Positions 8,403-16,982 of a stretch of 64,000 bases of DNA are shown here, in pieces. The translations under genes were made by a program, and so were the position numbers. Source of the stretch: DASUBN01 sp036000105. GTDB lineage: Bacteria; Pseudomonadota; Gammaproteobacteria; Natronospirales; REEB76. The stretch is taken from assembly GCA_036000105.1 (NCBI GenBank), contig DASYGE010000004.1, positions 1-64,000 of the forward strand. Reading direction: 5' to 3'. The notes under the pieces were generated by a model. That model searched no databases and was not told the origin of the DNA. It was given only the letters and a program-made list of their open reading frames with translations. Position 1 is the first letter of the stretch. Each line of letters opens with the position of its first letter.

Positions 8403-8804
8403 ATGGCGGGAAGGGGTACAAGACCTATTGTTGTTAAGAGCCAGGGAAGGCTAATCAATGCCACCCCTGGTTCTACGGTCAGTGCTGTTTATGCAGAACG
8501 TGAAGTCAGGGTGTTTGGGATTCTAGAAGGTGAGGCCACCACGCTTTCAATGCTTAATACGCTTGCGACAACCTTTTTCTCTTGGGGGTTCGCTTCGTTT
8601 TCGATAGCAGCTGGTATTTGGATAGATTATTCCTATGCCACTACACCAACTGCTATTGGTGATGTTCTATCTAAATCTTTTGCGCCTTTCTTGATTGTCT
8701 TATCGGTAGGGTTATTTGGGGTTGGTATCTGGGCCGTTATGCGCAGAGGATCAATCTGGAAAACGATAAAAGAAGAATCAGTACAAAAGGCGTCTATAGT
8801 TTAG
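8403..8804 (+). CDS. Small hypothetical membrane protein
   Basis: I do not recognise this 133-aa protein. It has a polar N-terminal half of about 75 residues and two predicted membrane helices (around FFSWGFASFSIAAGIWI and FLIVLSVGLFGVGIWAVM), then a short basic tail. The frame is open from 8262, but that upstream part reads poorly; the ATG at 8403 gives the more coherent product, although its ribosome site is weak. The gene is clearly AT-richer than the flanking chromosome and sits just inside the tRNA-Pro island, so it is probably transferred DNA. Confidence 0.5.
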   Translation: MAGRGTRPIVVKSQGRLINATPGSTVSAVYAEREVRVFGILEGEATTLSMLNTLATTFFSWGFASFSIAAGIWIDYSYATTPTAIGDVLSKSFAPFLIVLSVGLFGVGIWAVMRRGSIWKTIKEESVQKASIV

Positions 8805-8963
8805 GCTGTCTTTGCATATCGCTCAGCCAGTCCCGCGATCTCTTCTAGCTCCAAACATGATCTGAAATTCCGGCTTCCATTAGTCAGGTTTTGACGCTCT
8901 ACAAAGGACGTGGAGAACCGTGGCCTACAAGTTCGTCAGCCGTCAGGCTGCTGTACAGCTGGC

Positions 8964-8987
8964 CCTCTCGCCCCGACAAAACTCGTG
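8964..8987 (+). repeat. Degenerate copy of the tRNA-Pro 3' end (att-like)
   Basis: CCTCTCGCCCCGAC (8964-8977) matches the tRNA-Pro 3' end CCTCTCGTCCCGAC at 13 of 14 bases. It is followed by AAACTCGTG, also found at about 8007 just after the real tRNA. It probably marks the end of one integrated segment. The rest of 8805-8990 shows no convincing gene. Confidence 0.6.
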
Positions 8988-8991
8988 ACTC

Positions 8992-9486
8992 TTAAGCGCT
9001 AGGGCCCAAAACAAAACGTGCGCGCTCAATACGCAACATTTCAAAGGGCGTCATAAACTTTATTCCAAGTCCAATACAAGCATCGGGTATTTTTATTTTT
9101 CTCACCGAGACTGACGGAACTTCGTGTGTAACGACCGTATGCCCGCCTGCATGAGCGTGGGCAACAAGGTAGTAGTCGGCTACCTGAAGAAAGGTGGAGA
9201 TCGCAGCAGGTTCATAATGCTGCCCACTTGCCCAATTGCTAACTGTGGCGAGAGACGGTAAGACTGCGGCACCTGGCTTCAGAAAAAATCTGTCACCTCG
9301 ACTAGCCGCCCAACCCGCAAGCTCATCCGCCAACGCCTGAACTTCATCACCGACTTTTTCGATACTAAACACCTTACCCGCAGAGTTACTCGTAGCCAGC
9401 CACTCCCAAAATGCAGGGCAAAAATCTAGACCGTAGTGCAAGTTTTTGGCGGCTATGAAGACGTTCGCATCGAGAAGGTAGGCCAT
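8992..9486 (-). CDS. DUF4411 PIN-like protein, putative toxin
   Basis: This 164-aa protein begins MAYLLDANVFIAAKN, the first acidic motif of a PIN-type ribonuclease fold, with further acidic residues in VADYYLVAHA and KIPDAC. This matches DUF4411, a family usually paired with ImmA/IrrE-type regulators. Its ATG overlaps the TAA of the upstream gene by one base (TAATG), so the two are translationally coupled. By family analogy it is a toxin that cleaves RNA. Base composition is unlike the core genes. Confidence 0.8.
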   Translation of the reverse strand: MAYLLDANVFIAAKNLHYGLDFCPAFWEWLATSNSAGKVFSIEKVGDEVQALADELAGWAASRGDRFFLKPGAAVLPSLATVSNWASGQHYEPAAISTFLQVADYYLVAHAHAGGHTVVTHEVPSVSVRKIKIPDACIGLGIKFMTPFEMLRIERARFVLGPSA

Positions 9487-10631
9487 TAGAAAGCGACTCC
9501 CAGCGTGCGTCCTAGCTCGCTGAACGTTGCCATCTTCTTAAACCCAAGAAGACGGAAGGCTTCGGTGAACGGAGTACGGCCTTCAACTGTGCTGACGACT
9601 AAAGCGCGCGCAAAAGTCTTGCTTGCTCGCGCACCCAACGTTAGGTAGAAATCGCCACCACTACCTTTAGGCAAGGCGCGTAGGTGGTCTAACTCGGCTT
9701 CATATGCTTTAAAGAATGCGTCTCTACTAAGCCCTCCGCTATCGTAAATTCGGCGGAGAATTACCAGCCTGCTCACTTTGTACACGCGGGCTAAGCGATC
9801 CAGCTCTTCGCGCAACGGTCTGTTGCGTGCATATTGAACGCCAAATGCCGTTATCGGAACGAGTAGCTCGGCAGCTACACGGTTACACCAGCTTTCGATA
9901 GCATTATTCGGTACCGCGGATGCTTCAGCGTCGGAAACAGCGGTTTCCCCCAACCATATATGGGCCAGCTCGTGTGCCAAGGTGAACATTTGTGCAGCCT
10001 TAGAGTCCGCACCGTTGATAAACACCAAAGGCGCCAGTTGGTCGGCTAGTGCAAAGCCGCGAAATTCTTGCGGATCGAGCTTACGCTTGTTATTGCTGCC
10101 TACCACCCCGCTGACCATTACCAAAATGCCCAAGTTGTCCGCTAACTCGATAAAGCCGCGCAGCGCATCGGTCCACGTTGGCATTAGGCGTCGCTTCTCT
10201 ACGTCAAACCCTATGGCCTCTCGTATTTGCCGTGCCGTAGCTATGACATCATTATTAATGCGGACAGATCCGACAAAACCTCGTGGTTCATCTCCTGTGG
10301 AACGCGCATAGTCGCGGTACCAATCTTGGCGTTGCTGGCAAAGATAGATGGTATCGAGCAGGTCAGGGCTCGGCCCATGGATTTGAGCGCCTGCAACCCG
10401 ACGGAAGTCCGGAATAGGGACTCTCTCTGCGAGCGGTTCCGCCAGAAAAAAGAATCCGATGGGAGTATGAGTTGCCTTGGCAAAGCTTTCCAACTGCTTC
10501 AGAGTCGGGTTTGCGTCACCCTGCTCCCAGTCTGGAAGTTTCGGGAAGCGATGCACCAGCGTGTTGAAGTCCACTCGCGAACGTTCGATCGCCCAGCGAA
10601 GCAACTTCGGTTTTACTGTTACACGATCCAC
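9486..10631 (-). CDS. XRE-like / ImmA-IrrE family metallopeptidase regulator
   Basis: The 381-aa protein combines an N-terminal helix-turn-helix-like region (about 1-75, typical of XRE-ImmA fusions) with a central zinc-peptidase domain carrying AHELAHIWLG (HExxH motif, about 224-233). ImmA/IrrE proteins cleave repressors or neutralise partners. Here it precedes and overlaps the DUF4411 gene, so it is the likely antitoxin or regulator of that pair. The start is GTG at 10631. The gene is AT-richer than the chromosome core, in keeping with horizontal transfer. Confidence 0.85.
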   Translation of the reverse strand: MDRVTVKPKLLRWAIERSRVDFNTLVHRFPKLPDWEQGDANPTLKQLESFAKATHTPIGFFFLAEPLAERVPIPDFRRVAGAQIHGPSPDLLDTIYLCQQRQDWYRDYARSTGDEPRGFVGSVRINNDVIATARQIREAIGFDVEKRRLMPTWTDALRGFIELADNLGILVMVSGVVGSNNKRKLDPQEFRGFALADQLAPLVFINGADSKAAQMFTLAHELAHIWLGETAVSDAEASAVPNNAIESWCNRVAAELLVPITAFGVQYARNRPLREELDRLARVYKVSRLVILRRIYDSGGLSRDAFFKAYEAELDHLRALPKGSGGDFYLTLGARASKTFARALVVSTVEGRTPFTEAFRLLGFKKMATFSELGRTLGVAF

Positions 10632-10702
10632 GCTTGCATCATCCCGGGTTGGTTAGTGTATGTAAACCCGCTTTGTCAGAGCCATTAACCGGGCTGAGAA
10701 TA

Positions 10703-10747
10703 GTTGGGGACAGACCACGTTTTGAGTGTACAGGAGAGGGGCTAGTC
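10703..10747. repeat. REP/RAYT-like motif and first GGGGCTAGTC box
   Basis: GTTGGGGACAGACCACGTTT (from 10703) resembles motifs commonly found beside REP-associated tyrosine transposases. It is followed by GGGGCTAGTC at 10738-10747. The 10632-10833 stretch otherwise has no gene that I can see. Recognition is from memory of the motif, not from a search. Confidence 0.45.
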
Positions 10748-10825
10748 GCTGTCCTAAGTCCGTGATAGACGTGGGGTTACTGTAACAAAATTGTCGTCGT
10801 TTCGCGCGGTTGGTGCTGAGAGGGA

Positions 10826-10835
10826 GGGGCTAGTC
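10826..10835 (+). repeat. GGGGCTAGTC box, copy 2
   Basis: Second of four near-identical 10-bp boxes in 10.7-11.34 kb, preceded by GAGAGGGA. The others are at 10738-10747, 11219-11228 (GGGGCTAGCC) and 11330-11339. Confidence 0.5.
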
Positions 10836-10989
10836 ATTCGTCCATGCATTCGTCCATGTATTGGTCAGCATGCGGCGTTAGTGGCCATTGACCATGGAGG
10901 TAGGTCGCACCGGTGCCGTGCACCACTACAGGAAGTCTGATTATCTGCCCTTTGGCGGCTGCCAGAGTTCTATCTTGTTGCATTCCGCA

Positions 10990-11090
10990 TTCCGGGTCCA
11001 TGACCCAGCCAAACTTGCCGTACTCGGACTCATCCACCTTCGCGTCGACGTTATATCCTTGCTCTCGCAGCTTGGCGAGCAGCAGTGAGT
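10990..11090 (-). pseudogene. VOC/glyoxalase-family gene fragment
   Basis: The minus-strand reading contains LLAKLREQGYNVDAKVDESE followed by YGKFGWVMDPE. This matches the C-terminal part of vicinal-oxygen-chelate proteins, which normally continue GNRIELW. Here the match stops after DPE, and the upstream part is replaced by REP-like repeat sequence. The surrounding 126-aa open frame (10834-11214) is therefore a chance extension of a gene remnant, not a functional enzyme. Confidence 0.6.
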
Positions 11091-11096
11091 AGGGGC

Positions 11097-11250
11097 AGGG
11101 GCAGGTCTTGGAAGTGAGGGGGTCAGGTCTTGCAGGAGTGTGGTTTTCGAGTGAGTAGGGTCGGGTCTTGTATTGATACATCGATCGGGAAAGGCGGATG
11201 CGACGCTTGATCAAGGGAGGGGCTAGCCGGCGCTCTAAGAGTGTGGTTTC
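11097..11250. repeat. Cluster of GGGTCAGGTCTTG-type repeats
   Basis: Three variants of GGGKCRGGTCTTG lie at about 11097, 11120 and 11159, and GAGTGTGGTTT occurs at about 11137 and 11237. GGGGCTAGCC is at 11219-11228. GGGGTCAGGTCTTG followed by a TATTGATACAT-like string is a motif often seen next to IS200-like REP transposases. No transposase gene is present, so these are likely leftover non-autonomous copies. Confidence 0.45.
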
Positions 11251-11329
11251 CTAATCGAGTTATTGCCCACAGATTTTTGAGCGCCTGACTGTCACAAAAA
11301 ATTCATATTTCTTTTTTGCCGCCATGAGG

Positions 11330-11339
11330 GGGGCTAGTC
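11330..11339 (+). repeat. GGGGCTAGTC box, copy 4
   Basis: Last of the four boxes, 48 bp beyond the stop of the methyltransferase gene. It marks the right edge of the disturbed island, after which normal GC-rich gene sequence resumes. Confidence 0.5.
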
Positions 11340-11386
11340 TTTAGTTCCTGACTTGGTCAACATCCTGTCTGCGGTGATTCGCTTTC

Positions 11387-11950
11387 TTACTTCGGGCCGA
11401 AGGGGATGAGCATGGGGACGCGCTTGCGGTAAGCAGCGTAGCTCTCGGCGCCCAGTTCCTGGCTGAGCCAGCGTTCTTCGAGCCGGATCTTCACCCAGAA
11501 GCTGAGGGTGAAGAGCACCACAGCACCGATGTCGAAGACCGTGGCTTTGGCCGCGGCGGTGGCGAGCACAGCCAAGAGCAAACCTGTGTAGATGGGATGG
11601 CGCACGATGCCGTAAGGGCCCGTGTCCACGATGTGATGGCCTTCCTTGCGGGTGACGGTGCCGGACCAGAGTTTCCCTAAGTGGATGCGCGCCCACCAGG
11701 TGAAAGCGAAGCCTGCGGCTTCCAGCGCAGTGCAGATCCAGGCGCCGATGAGGTGCACATGCCAGAACCGCGGGATGCCATCCATGGGCACAATGAAGCA
11801 GATGATTCCTGCCAGCATCAGCAGGTGATAGGGCAGTTGCTCCTTGAAGCTGACGCGCCCCGTCGTCTGGTTGGTCCAGCGCGCGGCGGCGACCCAGGAG
11901 ATCATCCAGATCAGCCAGAGGAGGGGGATGACGAGGCCGGGATTGAGCAT
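11387..11950 (-). CDS. Isoprenylcysteine carboxyl methyltransferase-like membrane protein
   Basis: The 187-aa product is an integral membrane protein with about five hydrophobic helices. It carries the ICMT/PEMT signature GPYGIVRHPIYTGLLL (about 131-146) and the C-terminal EERWLSQELGAESYAAYRKR block, which bind S-adenosylmethionine at the membrane. Bacterial members methylate lipids or small substrates, and the substrate here is unknown. It lies between the tRNA-Pro island and the ABC-F gene, in opposite orientation to the latter. The 178-bp divergent gap shows no clear feature. Confidence 0.85.
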   Translation of the reverse strand: MLNPGLVIPLLWLIWMISWVAAARWTNQTTGRVSFKEQLPYHLLMLAGIICFIVPMDGIPRFWHVHLIGAWICTALEAAGFAFTWWARIHLGKLWSGTVTRKEGHHIVDTGPYGIVRHPIYTGLLLAVLATAAAKATVFDIGAVVLFTLSFWVKIRLEERWLSQELGAESYAAYRKRVPMLIPFGPK

Positions 11951-12128
11951 GCTTCGCTCCGTAAGGGTTTAGTGCGCCGCAGCTTTGGCAGCGTGCTGGG
12001 GGGAGATCGGCACCCAGACGCTGATCATGGCGACCAATATGCCTGATGCCAGGCGATAAAGCCCACTCCTGAATCGGGATTATGAGACCATAGCCGGCTC
12101 GCAAGCCCTGTGTCTCCGGTCGGAATCC

Positions 12129-13931
12129 ATGCCATCCGAATTACTCATCAGCTGCCAGTCCGTCACCAAGTCCTACGGACCCCAGCCCTTGTTCTCGGGC
12201 ATCAGCCTCGGGTTCTTCGCGGACGAGCGCTTGGGGCTGATCGGCCCCAACGGCTCCGGCAAATCCACGCTATTGAAGATATTGGCGGGGACAGAGACCT
12301 GCGACAGCGGGCAGGTGGCGAAAGCCAGCCGCACCCATCTCGTGTATCTGCCCCAGGAAGACATCTTCGACCCGGAGATCACCGTGGAAGCAGCGCTGCT
12401 GCACGCCTTGCCCGGTTCCCATCAGGACGATGGCCTCAACAGCATCCGCGACCTCCTGCGGGAGATCGAGTTCCCAGACCTGCAACAGAAGACCGGCGCC
12501 CTCTCGGGCGGTTGGCGCAAGCGCCTGGCCATCGCCTGCGCGCTCATCCAGCAGCCGGATCTCTTGCTCATGGACGAGCCCACGAACCATCTGGACCTGG
12601 AAGGCATCCTCTGGCTCGAAGGCCTGTTGAAGCAGGCGCGCTTCGCTTTCGTGCTGGTGAGCCATGACCGCTATTTCCTGGAGAACGTCACCAACCGCAT
12701 CCTGGAGCTGAGCCGCCGCTATACGGATGGCTATCTGAAGGTGGAAGGCAATTACAGCCAGTTCCTCCAGACCCGTCTCGCGGTGTTCAACCAGCTGGAC
12801 CAGGAAGAGCAGGTGATGGCCAACAAGTTCCGCCGGGAACTGGAGTGGCTGCGCCGCGGTCCCCAGGCCCGCACCACCAAGGCCCATGCACGCATAGATG
12901 CAGCCTACCAGCTGCAAGCCGATCTCAAGGAAGCCAAGAGCCGCAATGCGGAGGGCAGGGCCGCCGAGATCGAGTTCGATGCCACCCAGCGCAAGACCCG
13001 CAAGCTCGTGGAGATGCAGGGCGTGGCGGTGGAGCGCGGCGGGAAGCGGCTGTTCGCGGACCTGGATCTCCTGCTCACCCCGGGCAGTTGCCTCGGCATC
13101 CTGGGCAGGAACGGCAGCGGCAAGAGCAGCCTGATGCAACTCATGAAAAGCGAACTCACGCCCACCGCCGGTTCCATCGTCTGGGCCGAGGGCTTGAAGG
13201 TGGTGAGCTTCGATCAGCGGCGCGAGCAGCTGGATCAGCGTCTGACCCTGAAGCAGACCCTGTCGCCCATGGGCGAGAGCGTGGTGTTCCAGGGCCGCGC
13301 CATGCACGTGAGCGCCTGGGCGAAGCGTTTCCTGTTCCCCATCGAGAAGCTGGGTCTGCCGGTGTCGCGGCTCTCGGGCGGCGAGCAGGCCCGGGTGCTC
13401 ATCGCCCGGCTGATGCTGCAACCTGCCGACATACTCCTATTAGACGAGCCCACCAACGACCTGGATATCCCCACCCTGGAAGTGCTGGAGGAGAGCCTGG
13501 AAGGCTTCCCCGGCGCCCTGGTGCTCATCACCCACGATCGCTTCCTGATGGGTCGGCTGAGCGACAGACTTCTGTATCTGGACGGGCAGGGCAAGGCGGA
13601 ATACTTCGCGGATTACCCCCAATGGTTGCAGACCCGCGGTACCCGGGCGCCGACCAAAGCCCGCCGGACGGCCGCGACACTGCCCAAGAAAAAACCAACG
13701 CCGGCCCTGAGTTACGAGGAGCAGAAGGAGCTGGGTCGCATAGACCAGCGGGTCGAGAAAGCCGAAGCGGAAGTGGTGCGCTTGCAACAGCAGCTGCATG
13801 ACCCGGCCATCATGAGCGATGCGGCGCGCCTGAAAGAGCTATACAGCCAGTTGCAGGCGGCGGAGACCAAGGTGACCGAGATATACTCCCGCTGGCAGGA
13901 GCTGGAGGCCAGGAGCGGATCAGCCAGGTAA
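12129..13931 (+). CDS. uup: ABC-F family ATPase, Uup type
   Basis: This soluble 600-aa protein has two ABC ATPase cassettes: Walker A GPNGSGKST (about 39-47) with LSGGWRKRLA and MDEPTNHLD, and Walker A GRNGSGKSS (about 327-335) with LSGGEQARVL and LDEPTNDLD. A C-terminal basic coiled coil of about 70 residues (from about 530) is the mark of Uup rather than EttA. There are no membrane segments. Uup proteins act on ribosomes and on branched DNA, and limit precise transposon excision. The ATG at 12129 is preceded by CGGAAT. Both nucleotide sites look intact. Confidence 0.93.
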   Translation: MPSELLISCQSVTKSYGPQPLFSGISLGFFADERLGLIGPNGSGKSTLLKILAGTETCDSGQVAKASRTHLVYLPQEDIFDPEITVEAALLHALPGSHQDDGLNSIRDLLREIEFPDLQQKTGALSGGWRKRLAIACALIQQPDLLLMDEPTNHLDLEGILWLEGLLKQARFAFVLVSHDRYFLENVTNRILELSRRYTDGYLKVEGNYSQFLQTRLAVFNQLDQEEQVMANKFRRELEWLRRGPQARTTKAHARIDAAYQLQADLKEAKSRNAEGRAAEIEFDATQRKTRKLVEMQGVAVERGGKRLFADLDLLLTPGSCLGILGRNGSGKSSLMQLMKSELTPTAGSIVWAEGLKVVSFDQRREQLDQRLTLKQTLSPMGESVVFQGRAMHVSAWAKRFLFPIEKLGLPVSRLSGGEQARVLIARLMLQPADILLLDEPTNDLDIPTLEVLEESLEGFPGALVLITHDRFLMGRLSDRLLYLDGQGKAEYFADYPQWLQTRGTRAPTKARRTAATLPKKKPTPALSYEEQKELGRIDQRVEKAEAEVVRLQQQLHDPAIMSDAARLKELYSQLQAAETKVTEIYSRWQELEARSGSAR

Positions 13932-13942
13932 GGAGATGGGCG

Positions 13943-14254
13943 TTGAAAGCAGGCTACGTGTACGCGTGGGAATTACAGGCGGCGCCGGGCAAGATCGCCG
14001 AGTTCAAGAACGCCTATGGGCCGGACGGTACGTGGGCGCAGTTCTTCCGTCGCGCCCAGGGCTATATCCGCAGCGAGCTGTACCACGATACCGCCAACCC
14101 GCAGCGGTTCATCACGGTGGACTTCTGGGAATCGGAAGCCGCCTGCAAGGCCTTCCGGGTGCGCTGCGCCCATGAATTCGAGGACCTGGACGTGAGATGC
14201 GAAGCCTTCACGGTCTGGGAGAAAGAGATCGGCAAGTTCACACCGGTGTTGTGA
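13943..14254 (+). CDS. Antibiotic biosynthesis monooxygenase-like (ABM) domain protein
   Basis: This 103-aa dimeric alpha-beta barrel protein reads KAGYVYAWELQAAPGKIAEFKNAYG and then SELYHDTANPQRFITVDFWESEAA, a typical ABM-domain pattern. Members include small quinone or heme oxygenases and many unknowns. The start is TTG at 13943, chosen because AAGGAG lies 7 bp upstream and no ATG is in frame. It begins 11 bp after uup and may be co-transcribed. The substrate cannot be read from the sequence. Confidence 0.75.
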   Translation: MKAGYVYAWELQAAPGKIAEFKNAYGPDGTWAQFFRRAQGYIRSELYHDTANPQRFITVDFWESEAACKAFRVRCAHEFEDLDVRCEAFTVWEKEIGKFTPVL

Positions 14255-14345
14255 CTTCGAGGCCACCGGCGGGCCTTGAATCCCGCCCGGACGCGCACAT
14301 ATCAACGGTAGCGGGACCTTCCCCTACAAGAACCCGGAGAACGGC

Positions 14346-14777
14346 ATGGGATATCAGATGCCTTTGGCATTCCTGGCGGCGGGGATCGTCCTCATCGTGC
14401 TGGAGATGGCAACGCTCACCTTCTATATGGCGGCGCTGGGCTTCGCCGCTCTGGTCACGTCGGCCTATACCTGGGTCTTCGCCTCTACGGACTGGCAAGC
14501 GGCCGTGGTGTTCGCCATCGCCTCCATGGTGGCGATGCCGCTCGCCCACGTGCTGCGTCACCGCATGCAACGCGCCAACCCCGACAAGCTGACGAACATG
14601 GATAAGGGCGGCCTCGTGACCGTCGCCGAGATCAAGGGCGACGCAGTCCGGGTCAAGTACCGGGATTCCCTGTGGGAAGCGGTGTGGGAAGGCGCAGGAC
14701 GCCCAGAGGTCGGCCAGCGCGCCGAGATCACTTCCCGCGACGACATGCGCCTGCATATCAAAGCCATCACTCACTGA
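14346..14777 (+). CDS. NfeD-like membrane protein
   Basis: The 143-aa protein has two or three N-terminal membrane helices (about 5-75) and a soluble OB-fold C terminus (about 85-140, KGGLVTVAEIKGDAVRVKYRD). This is the short NfeD (YbbK-associated) form without a protease domain. It is followed 39 bp later by an SPFH protein, the standard NfeD-stomatin pairing in which the two proteins form a membrane microdomain complex. Confidence 0.88.
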   Translation: MGYQMPLAFLAAGIVLIVLEMATLTFYMAALGFAALVTSAYTWVFASTDWQAAVVFAIASMVAMPLAHVLRHRMQRANPDKLTNMDKGGLVTVAEIKGDAVRVKYRDSLWEAVWEGAGRPEVGQRAEITSRDDMRLHIKAITH

Positions 14778-14816
14778 TCCAGTAATCGGATCGAATTTTT
14801 CTTAAGGAGTCTTGTC

Positions 14817-15746
14817 ATGGAGATCTCATCCATCGTCGGCCTGCTGATACTCGTCTGGGCTGCGTTCACCATCCTGCGTGCCGTGCGCATCGTGCCCCAG
14901 CAGCAGGCCTGGGTGGTGGAGCGCCTGGGGCGTTTCCACACAGTTCTGACGTCGGGCATCCAGATCATCATTCCCTTGTTCGATCGCGTAGCCTACAAGT
15001 TCGACATGCGCGAGATCCCCTTCGATGTGCCCGAGCAGGCTTGCATCACCAAGGACAACTCGCGGCTGACGGTGGATGGCGTGCTCTATTATCAGATCAC
15101 CGACGCCAAGAATGCCGCTTACGGCACCAACGATGTGCTCACGGCAGTGGTGCAGCTGGTGCAGACCACCATGCGTGCCGAAGTGGGCAAGCTGGCCCTG
15201 GACGAATGTCTGTCCCAGCGCGACACCCTCAACAAGGGCGTGGTGGACGTGCTCACGGAAGCCGCGTCCGGCTGGGGCGTGAAGGTGTTGCGCTACGAGA
15301 TCCGCAACCTGACGCCGCCGGACGACATCCAGAAAGCCATGGAGTTGCAGTTGACGGCGGAACGCCAGAAGCGCGCCGCCATCGCCAAGTCCGAGGGTGA
15401 CCGCCAGCAGGCCATCAACCAGTCGGAAGGTCAGAAGCAGGGCCAGATCAACACCGCGGAAGGCGATAAGCAATCCGCCATCCTGCGAGCCAACGGCCAG
15501 GCTCAGGCCATCGACCTGGTGGCGACGGCCACCGGCAACGCCATCCAGACCATCGCGAAAGCAGTGGCCGGTGAGGGCGGGGCCGAAGCGCTGCACTACC
15601 AGCTCGCCCAACAATGGGTAGCGCAGTGGGGCCAGATCGCCAAGACATCCACTGTGACGGTGGTCCCCGCCAACATGGGTGACCTGTCGGCCATGGTGGG
15701 TACGCTCATGTCCCAGGCGGGCAACGCCCGCCCGCCGAAGGGCTGA
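14817..15746 (+). CDS. SPFH/stomatin-like membrane protein (QmcA family)
   Basis: The 309-aa product has one N-terminal membrane helix (about 5-22), then a stomatin/Band 7 domain (VPQQQAWVVERLGRFH, about 25-190) and an alanine- and glutamine-rich coiled coil that drives oligomer rings. QmcA homologues associate with FtsH and organise membrane protein quality control. It has the good Shine-Dalgarno AAGGAG and follows its NfeD partner. Full length. Confidence 0.93.
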   Translation: MEISSIVGLLILVWAAFTILRAVRIVPQQQAWVVERLGRFHTVLTSGIQIIIPLFDRVAYKFDMREIPFDVPEQACITKDNSRLTVDGVLYYQITDAKNAAYGTNDVLTAVVQLVQTTMRAEVGKLALDECLSQRDTLNKGVVDVLTEAASGWGVKVLRYEIRNLTPPDDIQKAMELQLTAERQKRAAIAKSEGDRQQAINQSEGQKQGQINTAEGDKQSAILRANGQAQAIDLVATATGNAIQTIAKAVAGEGGAEALHYQLAQQWVAQWGQIAKTSTVTVVPANMGDLSAMVGTLMSQAGNARPPKG

Positions 15747-15755
15747 CGCAAGCCG

Positions 15756-16982
15756 GTGCCGCGGCATACGGCTGCGGTCATCGGTGGCGGTCCTGCCGGC
15801 CTCATGGCCGCGGAGACCCTCGCCCGGGGTGGAGTGCAGGTCGATCTCTACGACGCCATGCCGTCCGTGGGACGCAAGTTCCTCCAGGCGGGTGTCGGCG
15901 GCCTCAACCTCACCCACGCGGAGCCTGTCGAGGCCTTCCTATCACGCTACGGGCATCGCCGCAGCGAACTCAAGCCCATGCTCAGCGCCTTCGGCCCGGC
16001 TGCCTTGCAGGCCTGGGCCCATGATCTCGGTGTCACTACTTTCACGGGCAGCTCCGGCCGGATATTCCCTGAAGAGATGAAAGCCGCGCCGCTCCTGCGC
16101 GCCTGGCAGAAACGCCTGCGTGAGTTGGGCGTGGGCTTCCATCTGCGCCACCGCTGGCAGGGTTGGGACGGAGCAGACGCCTTGAGTCTTGAGACCCCTG
16201 AGGGCACGATCACCGTACGTCCCGATGCGACGGTGCTGGCCCTGGGGGGCGGCAGTTGGCCGCAGCTGGGTTCTGATGGAGCATGGGTCTCCTTGCTCAC
16301 CGCACGTGGTATCGGATTGCAGCCGCTCATACCCAGCAACTGTGGTTTCGATGTGGCCTGGAGCGAGCATCTCCGCGCGCGGCATGCGGGTGAACCAGTG
16401 AAACCCGTGGTGGCCAGTCTTCAGGATGGCACGAGCCAGCAAGGGGAGTTCATCGTGAGCGCCAAGGGCGTGGAAGGCGGATTGATCTACGCCCTGTCGG
16501 CGTGTCTGCGGGATGAGATGGCCGCGCGTGGTACGGCTACTCTCTATCTCGATCTGGCGCCGGGACGCGAGTCGTCACGCCTCAGCACCGATCTCGCGAA
16601 ACCGCGCGGCAGCCAATCCGTGGCAAACCATCTACGTAAACAGGCAGGTATCGATGGCGTGAAGGCAGGCCTCTTACGTGAGCTCGCGCCAGCAGAGGTC
16701 TTCGCGGATCCGGCACGTCTCGCGGCGGCCATCAAACGCTTGCCGCTTACCCTCGTCTCGCCCCGGCCTCTGGATGAAGCCATCAGCAGCGCCGGTGGTG
16801 TCAGGTTCGAGGCCCTGGACAAGAACCTCATGCTGCGAGCCTTGCCCGGAGTGTTCTGCGCCGGGGAGATGCTGGATTGGGAAGCGCCCACCGGCGGCTA
16901 TCTCTTGACCGCTTGCTTCGCCACGGGCCACACAGCCGGCATCGGTGCGCTGGAGTGGCTCAAGAGCGGAGAACACCCGTGA
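15756..16982 (+). CDS. HI0933-family flavoprotein
   Basis: The 408-aa NAD(P)/FAD-dependent oxidoreductase-like protein has an N-terminal dinucleotide-binding motif (AAVIGGGPAGLMAAE, about 6-20) and a C-terminal FAD motif near FCAGEMLDWEAPTGGYLL. It matches the HI0933/YhiN-like family (TIGR03862 type), whose reaction is still unknown. The start is GTG at 15756, 9 bp after the SPFH gene. It overlaps the next gene by GTGA. Confidence 0.85.
   Translation: MPRHTAAVIGGGPAGLMAAETLARGGVQVDLYDAMPSVGRKFLQAGVGGLNLTHAEPVEAFLSRYGHRRSELKPMLSAFGPAALQAWAHDLGVTTFTGSSGRIFPEEMKAAPLLRAWQKRLRELGVGFHLRHRWQGWDGADALSLETPEGTITVRPDATVLALGGGSWPQLGSDGAWVSLLTARGIGLQPLIPSNCGFDVAWSEHLRARHAGEPVKPVVASLQDGTSQQGEFIVSAKGVEGGLIYALSACLRDEMAARGTATLYLDLAPGRESSRLSTDLAKPRGSQSVANHLRKQAGIDGVKAGLLRELAPAEVFADPARLAAAIKRLPLTLVSPRPLDEAISSAGGVRFEALDKNLMLRALPGVFCAGEMLDWEAPTGGYLLTACFATGHTAGIGALEWLKSGEHP

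Noticed and set aside
10834..11214. 126-aa ORF as a real gene
   Set aside because: Only about 33 central residues are protein-like (VOC fragment); both ends run into repeat boxes.
12270..13421. 383-aa minus-strand ORF inside uup
   Set aside because: Antisense shadow of a strongly conserved ABC-F gene with no recognisable domain.
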